Shown: positions 1 through 14,417, counted from the first letter of the stretch. The stretch: DNA of 64,000 nucleotides from Seriola aureovittata (GCF_021018895.1 NC_079375.1:4178560-4242559), one strand, 5' to 3'. The notes: a model not told the origin generated them from the sequence alone. Translations and numbers: made by a program.

Positions 1-952
1 TCCTGACTGAACGGCAGGTGTAGCTGTCTTGATTATCTAACACGATGATGTGGGAGCAGTATTGTTTTATGGCTTCCATTAACGGCTGACTGTTACCTCT
101 GATCAGAGCCGAATGGATCTCCAGAGCCGGCCCACCCTCCGGCTGTGAGAATATGACTGCCAGCAGGAAAAATACGAGCGCACGCCCGGCCTCGCCGTGG
201 AATGACCCAGCTGGGGGAGGGAACAGCCCTGACAGCCATTACTTTTCATGCCACAACGCATGACTTGCTTGTAGTTTCTCACCAAAGTTTGAAGCACGGC
301 AAACATGTCCTCAAGTGTTTGGTTTCAAACTTCGATTTCATTTTGCCTCCCACCCCCCAAACAGACACATCTACCCTCCCAAAATGCCAGATAGCACAAA
401 ATTTAAAGTAATTATGGCCCAAAAAATCCAAGCGAGTGGGTGAGTGAGGACGCATGTCACTGTTCCTGTTGGCAGATTATGGGAAGTGTTGACAGCTTTG
501 TATGAGATCTGGTTCCAAATCTAGCTCCCCACGTGACTCCTACTCTCAGGAAATGGCTGAGTGCTTGACATTTTAACAAACTTCGAAAGTTTTTAAGGAA
601 CATTAAGCAACATAAATCACCGACTGGAAAACATATCATCTGTACTTGCATGGCAGACCTTTTAAAAATGTATAAACTTATACTGTCAGAGATAGCAGAC
701 AGAGCTTTGTTAGATTACTGGTATAGAGATAAACAAAGTCACTGAGGCTCCGCTGTTTAGCATCTAGTGGAAGCTAAAATAAAACATACCACATTTTCAT
801 TAAATAAACAGTTTACTCTTCACAAACATAAACCTCCCAGATTACAAAAGGAAGAGGTCTTTAAAGAGGCAGTTTGAGATGGTGATGCTGCTTCAGCGAG
901 CCATTCACCTGCCGCAGAGACGAGTCTTACCGAGCACGTGTTTTGTTTGCAG
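1..952 (+). other. ptprn2 intron, 3' part
   Basis: The preceding ptprn2 exon, which should encode the segment up to ADFWQ, is not found here. The stretch is plain A/T-moderate intron ending in the acceptor at 951-952. No other feature seen. Confidence 0.6.
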
Positions 953-1072
953 ATGGTCTGGGAGAACGGCTGCGTGGTCATCGTCATGCTGACGCCTCTC
1001 GTCGAGAGCGGGGTGAAGCAGTGCTACCATTACTGGCCCGATGAGGGATCCAACCTGTACCACATCTACGAG
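953..1072 (+). CDS. ptprn2: ptprn2 exon (1st in window)
   Basis: 120 bp, 40 codons, phase 0 at both ends, from [16 protein letters not shown] to NLYHIYE. It follows a TTTGCAG acceptor and is followed by donor GTAAAT. It encodes the QMVWE..VIVMLT core strand region and the WPDEGS segment of the IA-2 family domain; that WPD is not the catalytic WPD loop, which lies in the next exon. Confidence 0.95.
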
Positions 1073-4000
1073 GTAAATCATCTCAGCATGAACAGAACTG
1101 AGTGTGTAGGGGGTGAGGCACTTTGAGTGTCTTTGGCATTTGTATGTTTTTAAGGTAAAAACATTAATATTTTGCTCCCTCTTGCTTTTTTGAAAAGGGT
1201 TTAGGCATTTTTGGGGGAAATCTGATTGGCTTTCATTAATTGAATTGGTTTAATTCCCCATATATGTGATGATTTGTCAATTCTATTCCCATTCAACATT
1301 TGACTCTAACTTTGAAGAATAATAGTTACATGAGCTCTTTTTTAAAGCTCAAAATAGAGAGAAATAGAGATCATTTATCCCAAAAGATTTCCATCCCTTA
1401 ACAAGGCATCTAGTATTAAAGCTTTGTCCCTCAGTCAGTCTTGTCTTTGCTTAGACCAGTAGATTCTGATAAGTTGATTTTACCTTTTCCCTCCTTTTAC
1501 TTGATTGCTGGCATGAATCGTTCAGAGTTTGGTGTAAGGCGACTTCATCACTAAACCTAGTATTGTACACGTTGCATACGTGCTATCTGTAGGTCAACTT
1601 GGTGTCTGAACACATCTGGTGCGACGACTTCCTGGTTCGTAGCTTCTACTTGAAGAACATGCAGACCAACGAGACGCGGACCGTCACTCAGTTCCACTTT
1701 CTGACCTGGCTCAACCAGAACGTCCCAGAGACCAGCCGGACGCTACTCGACTTCCGCAGGTAGGGAGCTTCTTCAGAAACTTCGGACATCCTTTTGACTG
1801 CTTTCGTAAGTCCGCTGCTGGCTTGAGGAGGGAGCAAACAACCACATGATGTGTTGCAACAAGGAAGTTATCCCTCACTGGCTTCCCACCACATATATTG
1901 CCAATTATATTCAAAGGCGAAGATGCCACCTTTGGTTATTTAACCTTGACCTTTACATTATGGGCAATTGTGCATGACTGGGAAAATGCTCATGCACCTC
2001 GACAGTCTTGTTTTCAACTTAGTAATAAAGACATTTTTAAGCATTTTATTTAAAGAGTTTCTTGGAACTCTGGTTTTATTTGAAGAACAAAAAGTACATA
2101 AGCCTTCTTTTAATGCAGATAGCAAAAGCGCTGAGGTTTAAGAAGGTCTTAAAGAAACTTTTGGAAGTCTTTAGAGAAAAACACACTTTGATCCATAGCA
2201 GAACTGAAGAACACCGCTTTGTGTGATGTCTTCAAGAAAAGTCTCTATGGTCGATTTCTCAAAGGGCTGGTTGTATGTAGCTTTGTCTTTTCTTCGGGTG
2301 AACAAAGCCAGCTTACCTTTGTAAAAGAAGTCCTGTAGAATGACATAAGAAGAGGCCCAAGTTTTGTGTAATTGTAGCTGAAAATGTACTTTGCTATCTG
2401 TGCCAGGGAGTTTTTAGAAGCTGGATACTTTGCATTGTTCGATACCACTAAGGTACGTCGGCTTTGCATATTCTACAAATCAACTTTGCCATCTTACACA
2501 AGCTACATGTCTGGAAGAAAAGTGGGACATCGAAAACTGGAATAGAAGCTACCGGAAAAATGTAAATTACAACCTTACAAAACAAGTCCTTAAATACAAC
2601 GCAGTCATTGTTGTCATCAGCTTTTTATGCCTTTTTAAGGTGTTGGAGTTGAAAGACTGACAATAGTTATTGATAGTTAGATAGTTATTGACACTCTTCT
2701 TAAGGACACTTCTGTTTTTTTTGGAAACAAAAAGATAGTGAAGGACATTATATAGAAGGTTTTGGACTTTTGTTTGTTCCTCCCTTAAACCACAAAGGCT
2801 TTGGGCAGCTTTTGTGACTCGCTCACAGGATAATAACTTCAAACCTCTCACTTCTCCAGGAGTTTAAACTCATGACCCTTAGACACAGGCAGAAAAAATA
2901 TCTGTATATCCTCAAACATCCTGGGCATTTTCCAGTCGATAAGAGTGTAATTGAGGATGCATTGAGGGAACTCTGCCGGAGCGATCCTTTATCTCTGGCG
3001 CCTTTATAGCCGCTCCCCTCCTTCTCCTCTCCGACCTCTTTTAAACTGATATACTGTATTGCCTATTAGGTGGGAGCTGCCCTGGCCCCTTTTTCTCTGA
3101 TTCACTGTGGATTTTCTCAAGCGATAGACCCCAACCTGGTTTTATATATAGGCCCGGTGTCGCCACGTCGCTGGCGCACATCAATTAGGTGAGATATCAA
3201 GAGTGAGAGTTTGTGGTCACAGCTATTATAAAAGGGTCTGGTGGGCGTCACCACCCACCATCAGTTAGGAAATATTGCCTTTACTCACAGGGCGTCAGGG
3301 TCAGAGCACAATGAAGAAAACGCACAGGGAGATATTTTTCACTTTTATTACCGCGGATGTGGGACTTTCAACCCTGCCCTTTTTTTCTGGTGCTTCCTTC
3401 TTTTCCACTTCGATGGTTTCAGGATGGCAGCTGAAACATCTCTCCTTCCTTTGTGCTCGTGCCGGCATGTTTTTTTTTTTTAACTTCACTCACAACTGAC
3501 TGAGCCGAAGCATCGCTTACAAATCCTCTCTGTACTCCCCCCCCTCCCCCGTTTTACCAGCTAACTAGCGGTTGCCAGTGTCATTTTTGTGATGTTGCAG
3601 CTAGTAATATAAGCCCAGTTGCATAGTCACAAAAGTGATCATTGGAGACTGTGACTCTGCAACCAAGGGGCCTCACGGACCCCCCCTCCCTACCCTTTTA
3701 CTCCTCTTTTATTCCCCTCTTCTCCTCCCCGTCTTTTGCCCTCCTTCATCTCTCTCCTCTTTCTCTCTCCTCGCTGTGCCCGATGACCTGAGGTGACCTC
3801 TTGCCTTTTTGCTTGCTCATGGTTTGCTTGACTGCCTCCGATGTCCTCCCACCTCCTCCCCTATCTCTTCCACCATGCCTCCCTTCCTCTCTTGGACGCT
3901 TTTGTCTTTTTCTCTCCCACCCTCTATCTGTCGCTTCCTCTTCCTCATACCCTCCTCTCTGCTTCTTTGTCTCACTTGATGATTTCTGACTTGTGGTCTG

Positions 4001-4390
4001 AGAATACGTCCACACTAAGAAAAGAGATCTTCTCCTCTTTGATTTGGCTGAGCGGTTGTTTTTGGCTGCTGACGATCTAGTCTGTCACCAGAATGGATAA
4101 ATCTGATGCAGTGGTCTTATGTGGTGCACAAGGTAAACAGAGGTCAGACATGGTGGCAGTCAAGTTAAGAAAGCAACACTCACATTCACAACATACATAC
4201 ACAACTGTCCTTACTGTCACTGAAAGTTAACTAGAGTGTTACTTTAAACTTCCACAGGGATTTTTGTTTAGTGATTTTTTTTTTGTTTAATTTTATTTAT
4301 ATACAGTATATATATATAATTTTATTGATTTTATTAAATTTTTATTTTTTATATTTATTTTTTTATTTCTACATTTCAAACTATTTTTTA

Positions 4391-4425
<35 letters not shown>

Positions 4426-5295
4426 GTATATTTGTATTTTAAATGTCAATATAACCAGTCACACAATACAGTTGTCCCTATTTTACACGACTTCACGATC
4501 ATAAAATGGTGATTTGTTCAGTGTCCAGTGCAGGAATAAAGTGCAACACACACCGGTGCCTTTTGACAAAACACCTGCACCCATTGTTTTCTATGGCGTC
4601 TTGATGCACGCCGATCCACAATGACTCCACTTTCCGATTTGTTAATTGTCTTGGACAGGACTCTCACACATTCTCTTCACAGGTTGTCAAATAGTAGACA
4701 ACTATACCTTCGCTCCTTCTGTCCCTATGATGGGTTTGTTGTGAAATACAGGTGTCAAATGGCTCTCTGCGACACAAGCGGTGTGTGTTGCACTTCACTT
4801 TTCCCACAATCAGATCACTGTTTTGTGTTTTTTCAGCCGCCTGATGACAGAAACAGAACAGTGTTGGTGATGATGTAGACTTGCATACAGACTGGAAATG
4901 GAGGCAGCGTCACGTTTCATGAATGATTCGCAGATACATTTTCCAGCTCTCCAGGGTTCTCATATGTGCATGCATGGGTTGCATGTGTTGGGTTTGTTTT
5001 AGTCTCATTTAAAGAGAAATTGATCCCATGTTGCAGATTTGTTGGCTGAGATGCTGAAGGGTGATGAAGACGAGGACATTTACCTACTGACTGTAGATTT
5101 CAGGGTGGCTGGGGACTGAACCTGAACACACACATATATAGTGATTTAAAAATGATCTGTCTTCGTCGTGGACGTATTCTGAGTCTCTCTCCATCAGTTT
5201 ATCTTCTCCTCCCTATGTACCTCCCTCCTCTCATTCTCTCCACCTCTCTGTCTTCATCTCTCCCTTCCTCTCTTTTGTCTCTCTCTGACTCCTGA

Positions 5296-5337
<42 letters not shown>

Positions 5338-6178
5338 GGGGCGTTTTCTTTGAATCCCACACCCCTCTATAAAACACCCCCCACCCCAACCCCCCCCCAC
5401 CCCAACCCACCAACCCCTCCTGTTGGTGATCCTCTGCCAGTTGTTTCCATGGTAACATCACTTTTGATTGTCTGCAGTGAGCTCTGACTTCTCAGTTTTG
5501 GTCGGGGTGGAGGAGGAAAACATGAGGGGCTTTTACTGCCTTCAGGTTCTGTGTGTTTACAAGACTCTTCAGATAGGAAACCCCATTTAAACTGTGTGAT
5601 GCTGTTCCAGAAATTAATTTAACACTGAAACATTTCCTCCAAGAAAATCCTTAAAAACATCAACAGCAGTTCTCTGCTCTTTTTTTGGCCAATGGTTGAC
5701 GATTATATTATTCTGTTTCATGTGTGTTATATATCAGAACTTGAGGAATCATGAAAAGCAAAATGCACACGCACAAATGCACAAAATGTTAAAATGTTCA
5801 AAGCCTCTTTAAGAAATCTATAACAAAAAGATGTCCTGCTACACAGTAAAAAAAAATGTCATTTTCTACTCTGTCTGGCCTGACTTTTTACACTAAATCC
5901 CACTGAAATACGCAACGTTTTTGAGGTGTCTTGTGAACTAACAAACAAGAAAGATGGCCAAAATCATGAGCACCTTGGCAAAGGTAAAATATTCAATTCC
6001 CAAAGAAGTTTTGAAATGTGGGAAAAATTTTTACATTGAGGATTTCAGGAGGTTTTAAGAACCCAAAGGTCATGAAATTCACCCTGAAAATAATTGACCC
6101 AGGAAACTTTAAAAACAAAGAAGCTTCAACTCTGCAGGTCTGAGGTTTCTTTCATTAACTGAATGATGCATTATGGAT

Positions 6179-6229
<51 letters not shown>

Positions 6230-9200
6230 CATGTCTTTACATAATATGTTCCTGCTGAATATTGTTATTTAGAGTCATCACCATGAAATAGAATCTCCAG
6301 CTGGGATCAGACTCACGGCTCACTGCTTCTTGCTGAGATAGAAGCTGCGTGTTTGTATAGATCCACTGGCTGCTCTGCATTTTGATGAATAAGGTGTGAA
6401 GTTTCCACCACTATTTTTTGTGGGATGTGGTTTTCAACACACAGTTGGACTTTTTTATGCATGCATGGAAGCAGCGCAAAATATATATTCCTATGTTGTA
6501 GAATATTATCCAACGTGACTATTGCCATTCTTCAAATAAAAGTTTCCGTGGACCGAGGAAGAAAGAAAATAAGTATCTTTTCTTTATTTCAGGGTACTGA
6601 TGGAAGAACAATGTTTCCACCAATGAAGGATGTGTGTAGATCTTAAATGTGTTATGTGGGTGGAAGTGACATTTTAATAAATAATTGTGAGCTACTGAGA
6701 AATCTGTTGGACTACATTTCAGCTCCAAACAGGAAGTGGGTGTTGTTCTTCCAGATCAGATTATCCTAAACTTTCCAATATTTTTGTTTGAAGAGAACAG
6801 CAGCATGTCGATGGTTCATCATTATAAACGGAGTGTACCTTTAACATGTTGTACATTGTGTGGAAAGTAACAGATCTGTTTGATCCAAATCTACTCTAGT
6901 GCTGAAAATAATGAATGAAAAAAATGTCCAGAGCTCATCCACCGTGTTCGGTTGTCTTTGTTCATAGACTAGCACCACTGAACTGTGGAATCATCGGATT
7001 TGTTTCAGTCTTCTCAGAGCATCAGTTCCAGGACACAAAAGTTTTAAGTTTGGCCAACAGCCGCTAGAAAGACAATCAATTATGAAATTGAAATTTTGAA
7101 ATTTTTAGATATTTTTTCTTTCTCTTTAATTATTGGCCTAGTTTCTTGTTCAGTTTGATTCTGTTTATTCATCAGAAGTTGTTGCAACCTAAATTTTGTT
7201 TGACAAGAGAAGTTCAACTGTTACTTGTGGTTCAATCACATCTTGCGTCATCAATTTTGTTGTCGGAGACAGTGGCTTGGATCTTTTAAATCTTGAATCA
7301 CACTCATTCTGCCAAGTGCACATTGCACAATGGAAAAGTTATTACGCCTGTTTTTACTGACACATATCATGTTGAACTAATTGAAGTTAAGGTAAACTGA
7401 TAATTACTTAGACATGTGGTAAGTGGTATGCGACAAATGGTGCACTTAAGGCCATGATACGTGATGTTCAGTATCACATGTTAACGTGAAAACGTGGAGA
7501 TCACAAGCTCAGAAAATCGTTTTGTGAATATGTTAAAGTTGTGCAACTATACTTTCCAACAGTACTGTGCATGTTGTACCATTGTTATTAAAGCCCAAAG
7601 TACATTGTGTTCTGACTGTGTGTTGTTGCATGTGTGATGTCATGTTAACACTGATTTCTTCTGTCTGTTCTGTTTTTTACAGGAAAGTTAACAAGTGCTA
7701 CCGGGGACGCTCGTGTCCTATCATAGTCCACTGCAGGCAAGTAGAACAACAGCTAACAATGTTTATTTTTGTTTTTGTTTTTTTTTTGTTTTTTTATTAA
7801 TTTTTTTGTTTTGACTGAGATCTGTTCCATAGTGCTTGTGATTTTTTAATGATGTTAATGAGCAAAAAAGCATATCAACAAGATATACAGGCACTTCTAC
7901 TGGTAAAATGTTTGCTCCGATGATTTGAAGCTGTCGTGGTATCTGTCCTCCTCCAGTCCACGCTGCTGTTTCATGTCTCACCAGCTCTCATCACTGGTCA
8001 GCATGTGGAGGATGACAAACATTTTAAATGAGAAATTAGCTGAAGAGTTGTGATTTAATGTGACAAACTGTCCGTGAGGATGGTAACTTTTAATTGGAGG
8101 CACTTCAAAGTTTACAATGTGACAGTTGGAGCCAGTGGGTGAGAGGGAGAGAGGGGTAAATAGAGGTAGGCAGTGATGCAGCTGTTGTATTTGCATTTAC
8201 GTGTGTGTACGTGTGTGTGTGTGCGTGTGTGTGCGTGGGTGTGCGTGGGTGTGCGTGGGTGTGCGTGTGTGTGCGTGTGTGATCACATCTGCATCTACCC
8301 CCACTACCTGAGGAAATAACTCAGACCAGTGAGACATAATTAAATCGGTATTTAACAGAAAAATCTGCCACAGTTTTTACAGAAACATCCTGCGATGATT
8401 GGATTAGAGAGAAGAAGAAAAAAAACTTCCGTAACAGATTGCCGTTCTGTCTGTCTGCTCACTCCTCCACTAAGTGATCTATTATTTAATATGGTGTAAT
8501 GGTTCTTCCAGGACGATGTGCCTTCATTTCTCAGCTAAATTGCCAGTCTGCAGCAGAGTATGAAACCTGTCTTTATGAAGCACCAGCCACAGCAGCTGGA
8601 AAATACCGACGTCCCCTAGTTACTTTTATAAATATAAGTACATTTCGTTTAGAAATGTTAGTTTTCTGGTTTAGAGGTCATGTGAATACCATCACACACC
8701 CTGTTTATGTATATGAAGGTGTTGCAGTAAGTCTTCCAGCCTGCACGGACATACAGGTCCTTTGTCCCTACACTCTGATACGACACAGTGGAGCGCCTCC
8801 TGTTATTAGCGACTTAAAGCAGCGTCGGTTGAAGGGACAGTTACAGCATGACGCCATGACACATGTTCTATGTTGAAACTTCCTACGGTTGCAGCCCGAC
8901 TGTCTACAACAAGAGAAAGACTAGTTTGCTGTACCCTGTGCTATATTAAGGAGTTAGCAGGTAATTGTCATATTTGACACTGTCATTTTGTTTATTTTAA
9001 ATTATACCATTAGTAGGATTATGAGCATATTTGTTAAAGATACCAGCTAATTTGACTGATTTTTTCCAGTTCATTCATAGATATGTCAGCACAAACTGTT
9101 GTTAACCTCCGTCCTCCCTCTGCAGCCCACAGCCTGACTGTGCTGTGTATTGATGAAAGCATGACGCTGTCCATGGTGCTGAAGTAACAAACAGATTTAT

Positions 9201-11933
9201 ACAAACTCCTCACTTGATATTAAATTGTCTCTGAAGCAAATATCAAGAGTTCTCTGGTCATTTCCAGAGACATATGTGTAGGTGTACCAGACCTTCGGAG
9301 GCATGGTTACAATAATAAACACGTGATTAATCTTGTGGACCAGTACAGTTTGGTTAGGTTTAGGCAGAAAAATTCTGGGATAGGTTTAGGAAAAGAGTTC
9401 AAATAACTACTTCCTTGGATGACTTTTGTCGTCAAAACACAGCATGAAGGTTGGGGCACGGTCATGGTTGAAAGACGACCATTGTTTTCAAACAGGAAAT
9501 GAACAGCGGTCATCTACGGTATCTTATCACGGTTGATCTAAGTGTAGCTGCAAGTTTAGTTGTTCTGTTTTGAAAATCCAGCTGCTGTTAATGGTTACAA
9601 CGTTTTTCAAACAGAGAGAGTTACTAGCACTGCTAACAATTCAAAAGTTAAATGACTACTTTACCTTTAATCTCTTGCCTCTTCCTTAAGTGGTGGATTA
9701 TTGTGACCTCCTCCACCGTCGCCATGTTTGTTGTTGTCAGAGACATTTGACTCTGAGCTGCGCTCTAGTGGATGTCTTAGTTAACGTCCTTGCCAACGTA
9801 AATGACGGATGGAAGTATGTGGGCAGTGACGGTTATATCGTTTGAAATGGAAGTATTTATTTTTATATATAAAGGAAGCACAAATGACGCTGTAGACTTT
9901 TTGTTAGGTTGAAGGTGGGCGGGGCTATGATGGGAGTTTTGATGAAGTCATCAGTCTAACAGAAAAGTAGGGAGATGTAACTCGAGGAGATGTGTGTAGG
10001 ACCTTTACATTCATTTATCTGTTGCCTATATCTTGGATAATAAACAGATTACCCAACAACAGATTCTGTTGTGGTCAGATGAAGCTGTTTTTGTCACGGC
10101 TTGTGGCATTTCTAACCTCAGTAATTCACGTCAGACGCCAGGTCTTGAGCAGAGATCTATATTCTTACTTGTAAACCCCGATTTGGACCAATCCAAGCTC
10201 ATTCCTAAGCCCAACCAGCCGATCCTGTCTAAGCATATAGTAATGAGAGGATCAAGAAACTCTCACATTCGTCCTGTAGAGCTTTCAAACGAGTCTGTCA
10301 GAGCCAACTGTGCACAGCCGTTTATCAGCCTAATGTACGGAGAGAGCAGAGTGAAGCAATCAGGATGAGAAGTGAGCAAAGAGAAGAGTGCAGATGCAGA
10401 AACTCAATAATCACACAGCGTTCAGAGAGCGTCTGTCTCTCTCTCTCTCTCTGGGTTTCTGTCTCTTTCTGCCATTTCTGTTTCTGTCAGATTTTTTGTC
10501 CATCTCTGCTTTTTCTTGTGTAACGACTGATGGAACCAATGTTGGATTCAACAAAAAAAAACGGTGTTCTACTTGCAAATAAACAGGTTTGTGAGAAAGG
10601 TGAGCGGTCAGAATTGAAAGCAAACATATCGGACAGGGAGAAGACAAAGACTAAATCCACACTGCTCTGGAGTTTTCAAGCCCCCCAAAATGGAGACTTT
10701 TAGAAACACTGTTAATGTCATTGTCTGGACGGGAGAAAGGGAGACCATTGGAAACGATGATACAGACAACCGCCTCGCCTCCTGATTGGGTCTTATCATA
10801 CCCAACTACCATGGTTACCATGGTTGCTGACCTTGTTGTCTTTGCTAGCTGCTGCTGTGCAGTTAAATTCTGCATTTCATTCTCTTTTCTGTTCCTTGTT
10901 TGTAGTATTTTCTGCAGCTAACCAACTGCAGAGTAGACAAGAGACAATCTGTAAACAACTGGCATGCAAATGGCCACTGTTCGTGAATGCTCATGTGATA
11001 TGTGTTTTCAGGTGTGTTAGCATGGATAGAGATTATATCTAATTCAGAGTTCAAACACTTGTCTGGACGGAGATTGTTTTGGTTTTAAAACACCATTTTA
11101 AAATGAAAGCTTTTCTTTTTGGTTCAGATCAGAACCACAAGCTTGAGTCTTAACCACAAATCATTGCTGCTGTCATAATTGATGCAGTCTCCTTCTTCGA
11201 ATTTCACACTGAAACTTTCAGGAGGAGAAGGAACTTTTATGGAGCTAAAACGCTCATCTGAACGGAGATCGTTTTAGTTTTAAAACATTTCAGTGTGAAC
11301 GTAGCCAAAGACAAAACCAGGATCACTAAACACTGGAGAAATTGACAGAAAGTACAAAGATGAAGTGGCCCTTAGAGACAGCACACAACAGTGAGGGGAG
11401 ACAGGTGAAACTAATCAGGGAGGGTCCAACGATCAGAAGTATCTGAAACAAGAGTCTTACAAAGTAAAAGGGGAAACAATGACTGAATGAGTGACATAAA
11501 GAAAAACATAACCAAAGGAGCAGAGCAGAGCATGACTTCTTGTTTCCATCTCCCAATGTCTCTTTCTGTCTTATCGTCCTCTTTTCTCTCTGCCCCTCTT
11601 TCTCTGTCTCTCAGAGACAGACAACAGAGTGAGAGGAGGCAGCAGACATCTTGACATGTTTACTCACAGCCCTCAGGCTTCTGCTGTCTCACACACACAC
11701 ACACACACACACGTCACATATCTTTGATCGGCTTGTAATGATCCTGATGAGGTGCAGCGATACGACAGATCTCATCACACCGTAATAACCTGTACCGAAC
11801 ACACACACACACTTAGATCAGAGTGATAGTAGTATCTGTGTAGAACGCACACACACACACACACACATGCACATAAACACACAAACACACACAGCTGTAT
11901 AATTCAACACACCCAGTGGCAGTAATTGAGCGG

Positions 11934-12012
<79 letters not shown>

Positions 12013-12762
12013 ACACGTGGGCTTGCAGAAAATAACTAGGGCCCCAGCGAAAATGAAATATTCACACACACACACACACACTTGAGTTTGTAGGATTACA
12101 CACTCACCAGTGAAATAGACTAGTAGGGGTGAAGACATCAATTTTCAACCCTTGAATTGAATCTAGGTTTCAAAATATTCTCTCCACATACATCACAGAG
12201 TGTAATTCATGTTGTGTGTGGTGTTATCAGTTTGTGTGTCGTCGCTTTCTGATTTTGTCTTTTTAGAATAGAAGAACGTGTTTACATCCATGTCTAAAAA
12301 AAGAAAGAAATATTGGAGCTGCGCTCTTGTTGTTATAAATATAAATGTTAAATCTCTCAGACTGCTGCAGTCATGTTTAACTCTGGAGTCAGGCTACCTT
12401 CGTCTTCACTCCAGAAAAAACAAGTTTATCCATCATTGTCTGGATACAATGATGGAGTGGCTATTGGGAGAACCGGGGCTTGCTACACAAATTGGGCCTG
12501 TGGCTATTAATGTTGCTTCTCCAGGTTTTACAATCTTCTACAAACAGATTTAATGCAATAAAAACTCAGTTTTACATATAATGGCTGGTGTATGCAGAGG
12601 TTTTCTTACCTTGTACATATATGTATATATTTCTATACGTATAACAATGTGAAAAAATATTATCATGAAAAGAAAAAAATGGACAAATTAGCAAAGCTGT
12701 GCTGTGTCAAAATTATAATCAAACACATTAACTGATGACAAGTAATAATCTGAGTACTTAAC

Positions 12763-12823
<61 letters not shown>

Positions 12824-14352
12824 CTCCCACCCTCCACTCTGTCTCTTTGTCTCTTGCCCCACCCTGCAGTGATGGTGCAGGAAGGTCTGGGACCTACGTC
12901 CTGATTGACATGGTCCTCAACAAGATGGCTAAAGGTGGGTGTTGCCTTCTTTTCCCTTCCCCCGTCTTCCATTGTTACCTACTGTGTGTGTGTGTGCGTG
13001 TGCGTGCATGCGTGCGCAGAGATGTTACCATGGCAACGTATATCATGTGTAAAATGTAAAGTTGGTTGATGGCATTGAAAATAATGGTATTTAAGTAGAT
13101 AATTAAAGTGATGAGTAGGTACGAATGACATTTTCCATTAACACAAAACAACTCAATCACGTCGCCGAGCCAGAGAAAACAAGCTTTTACTTAATTACTG
13201 CAAATTAATATCTGTTTCATTATCTCAGTGGATGCTGCAACAATTTGGCAGCAGCTTCTTTCCATCCTGACATACTAATAAATTTAAACTCTATGAAATC
13301 CAAAGGAAGACGACAAGATAAAGGAGGGAAAGAAACGGAGGTGGAGTATGTTATGGAAAAGAGAAACTAGAGAAGTATGTTCCTGCTTTAAGGTCTATAA
13401 ACAGTTTAGAATCGAACACAGTCGTCCATGAACACTTTATTTCAAGTGTCATCAGGACTCACAGCCAGTGCTTTTGAAGCACATTGTGAGTGCATGATAA
13501 TTACTATAATTAGAGTATGATATAATAAACACAGTGTAGTAATTATGAAGGGGACTGAACATTTCATGGGGGCTTTGGCAGTTCATGACACGGCATTAAA
13601 TGAAGTGCCTTTTCTGTCTGATTATATTTAATTATATCGAAATATACGAGTATTTAGATTGATATTCTTTTTGGAGCAAAAGTGACTTTTAGTTCTTCAG
13701 TTTATATGATTACATCTGTTTTAAGCTTGAACTTGTGCTGTACATATTCAAATTCATGACCTCACCACCACACAGACGACTGTGCCTTCAAATTAAAAGT
13801 CCCTCATAGATGGTTTTAACTTTATAAGTGATTATCTGCTTCCTGTATGACAGTTGTTGAAAAAATTAGGCAAAAGGCAACTTTTCCTATTAAAGATAGT
13901 TTACTGTGTAGGACGAGTAGTGAAGCAACTAATTCTTTAAGCTTCAGTACAGAGCTGTCACCATATACAGGTATTGACGATAACCATGATATTTAAAAAA
14001 CTGATATTCTGTTATTAACACACATGTGTAGGCAGATGTTTGGCACTGTGGATATTTAGCTCATCGGTTCATCTACTTGCCGTTTCACTATCCATTGAGT
14101 GTAATCGTTCTTTATGTTTCACCTTTGTGCAGTTATGGTGACAGACTCTCTCTCCACCTCCCTGTACTTGTATTTGAGTCTAATTCACAGGGTCAGATGT
14201 TTTTGAGATTTTCAATTGAGCCATGAGTTGTTAAAGATTGGGAACCACTGCACTAATTCATTTGTCAAAGAAGAGACAAAACCCACAATAAACAAAGTTA
14301 AAGTTAGTTTTCAAATTTTCGATTAGTTAACTCAGATCTTACACATTGAGTT

Positions 14353-14417
<65 letters not shown>

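Larger units (their letters stand above)
1760..7682 (+). other. ptprn2 intron hosting mir-153
   Basis: A 5.9-kb intron. Besides mir-153 it holds a pyrimidine-rich block at about 3700-3960, an (AT)n run at 4392-4423, (CT)n at 5301-5334, a C-rich run at 5372-5418 and (CA)n at 6181-6225. The rest looks unique and non-coding. Confidence 0.85.
7743..12869 (+). other. ptprn2 intron, 5.1 kb
   Basis: Contains a GT/GCGT-rich low-complexity tract at 8200-8280, a copy of a dispersed repeat (about 9278-9540), a TIR element (10649-11307), (GT)35 at 11939-12008 and the (CT)n before the next exon. A 125-codon open frame at 8499-8876 matches nothing I know and is probably chance. Confidence 0.8.

Noticed and set aside
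8499..8876. 125-codon open frame as a gene
   Set aside because: No recognisable domain; lies wholly in a ptprn2 intron with no supporting splice or codon pattern.
11813..12141. His-Thr repeat proteins
   Set aside because: Translation of (CA)n/(GT)n microsatellites.
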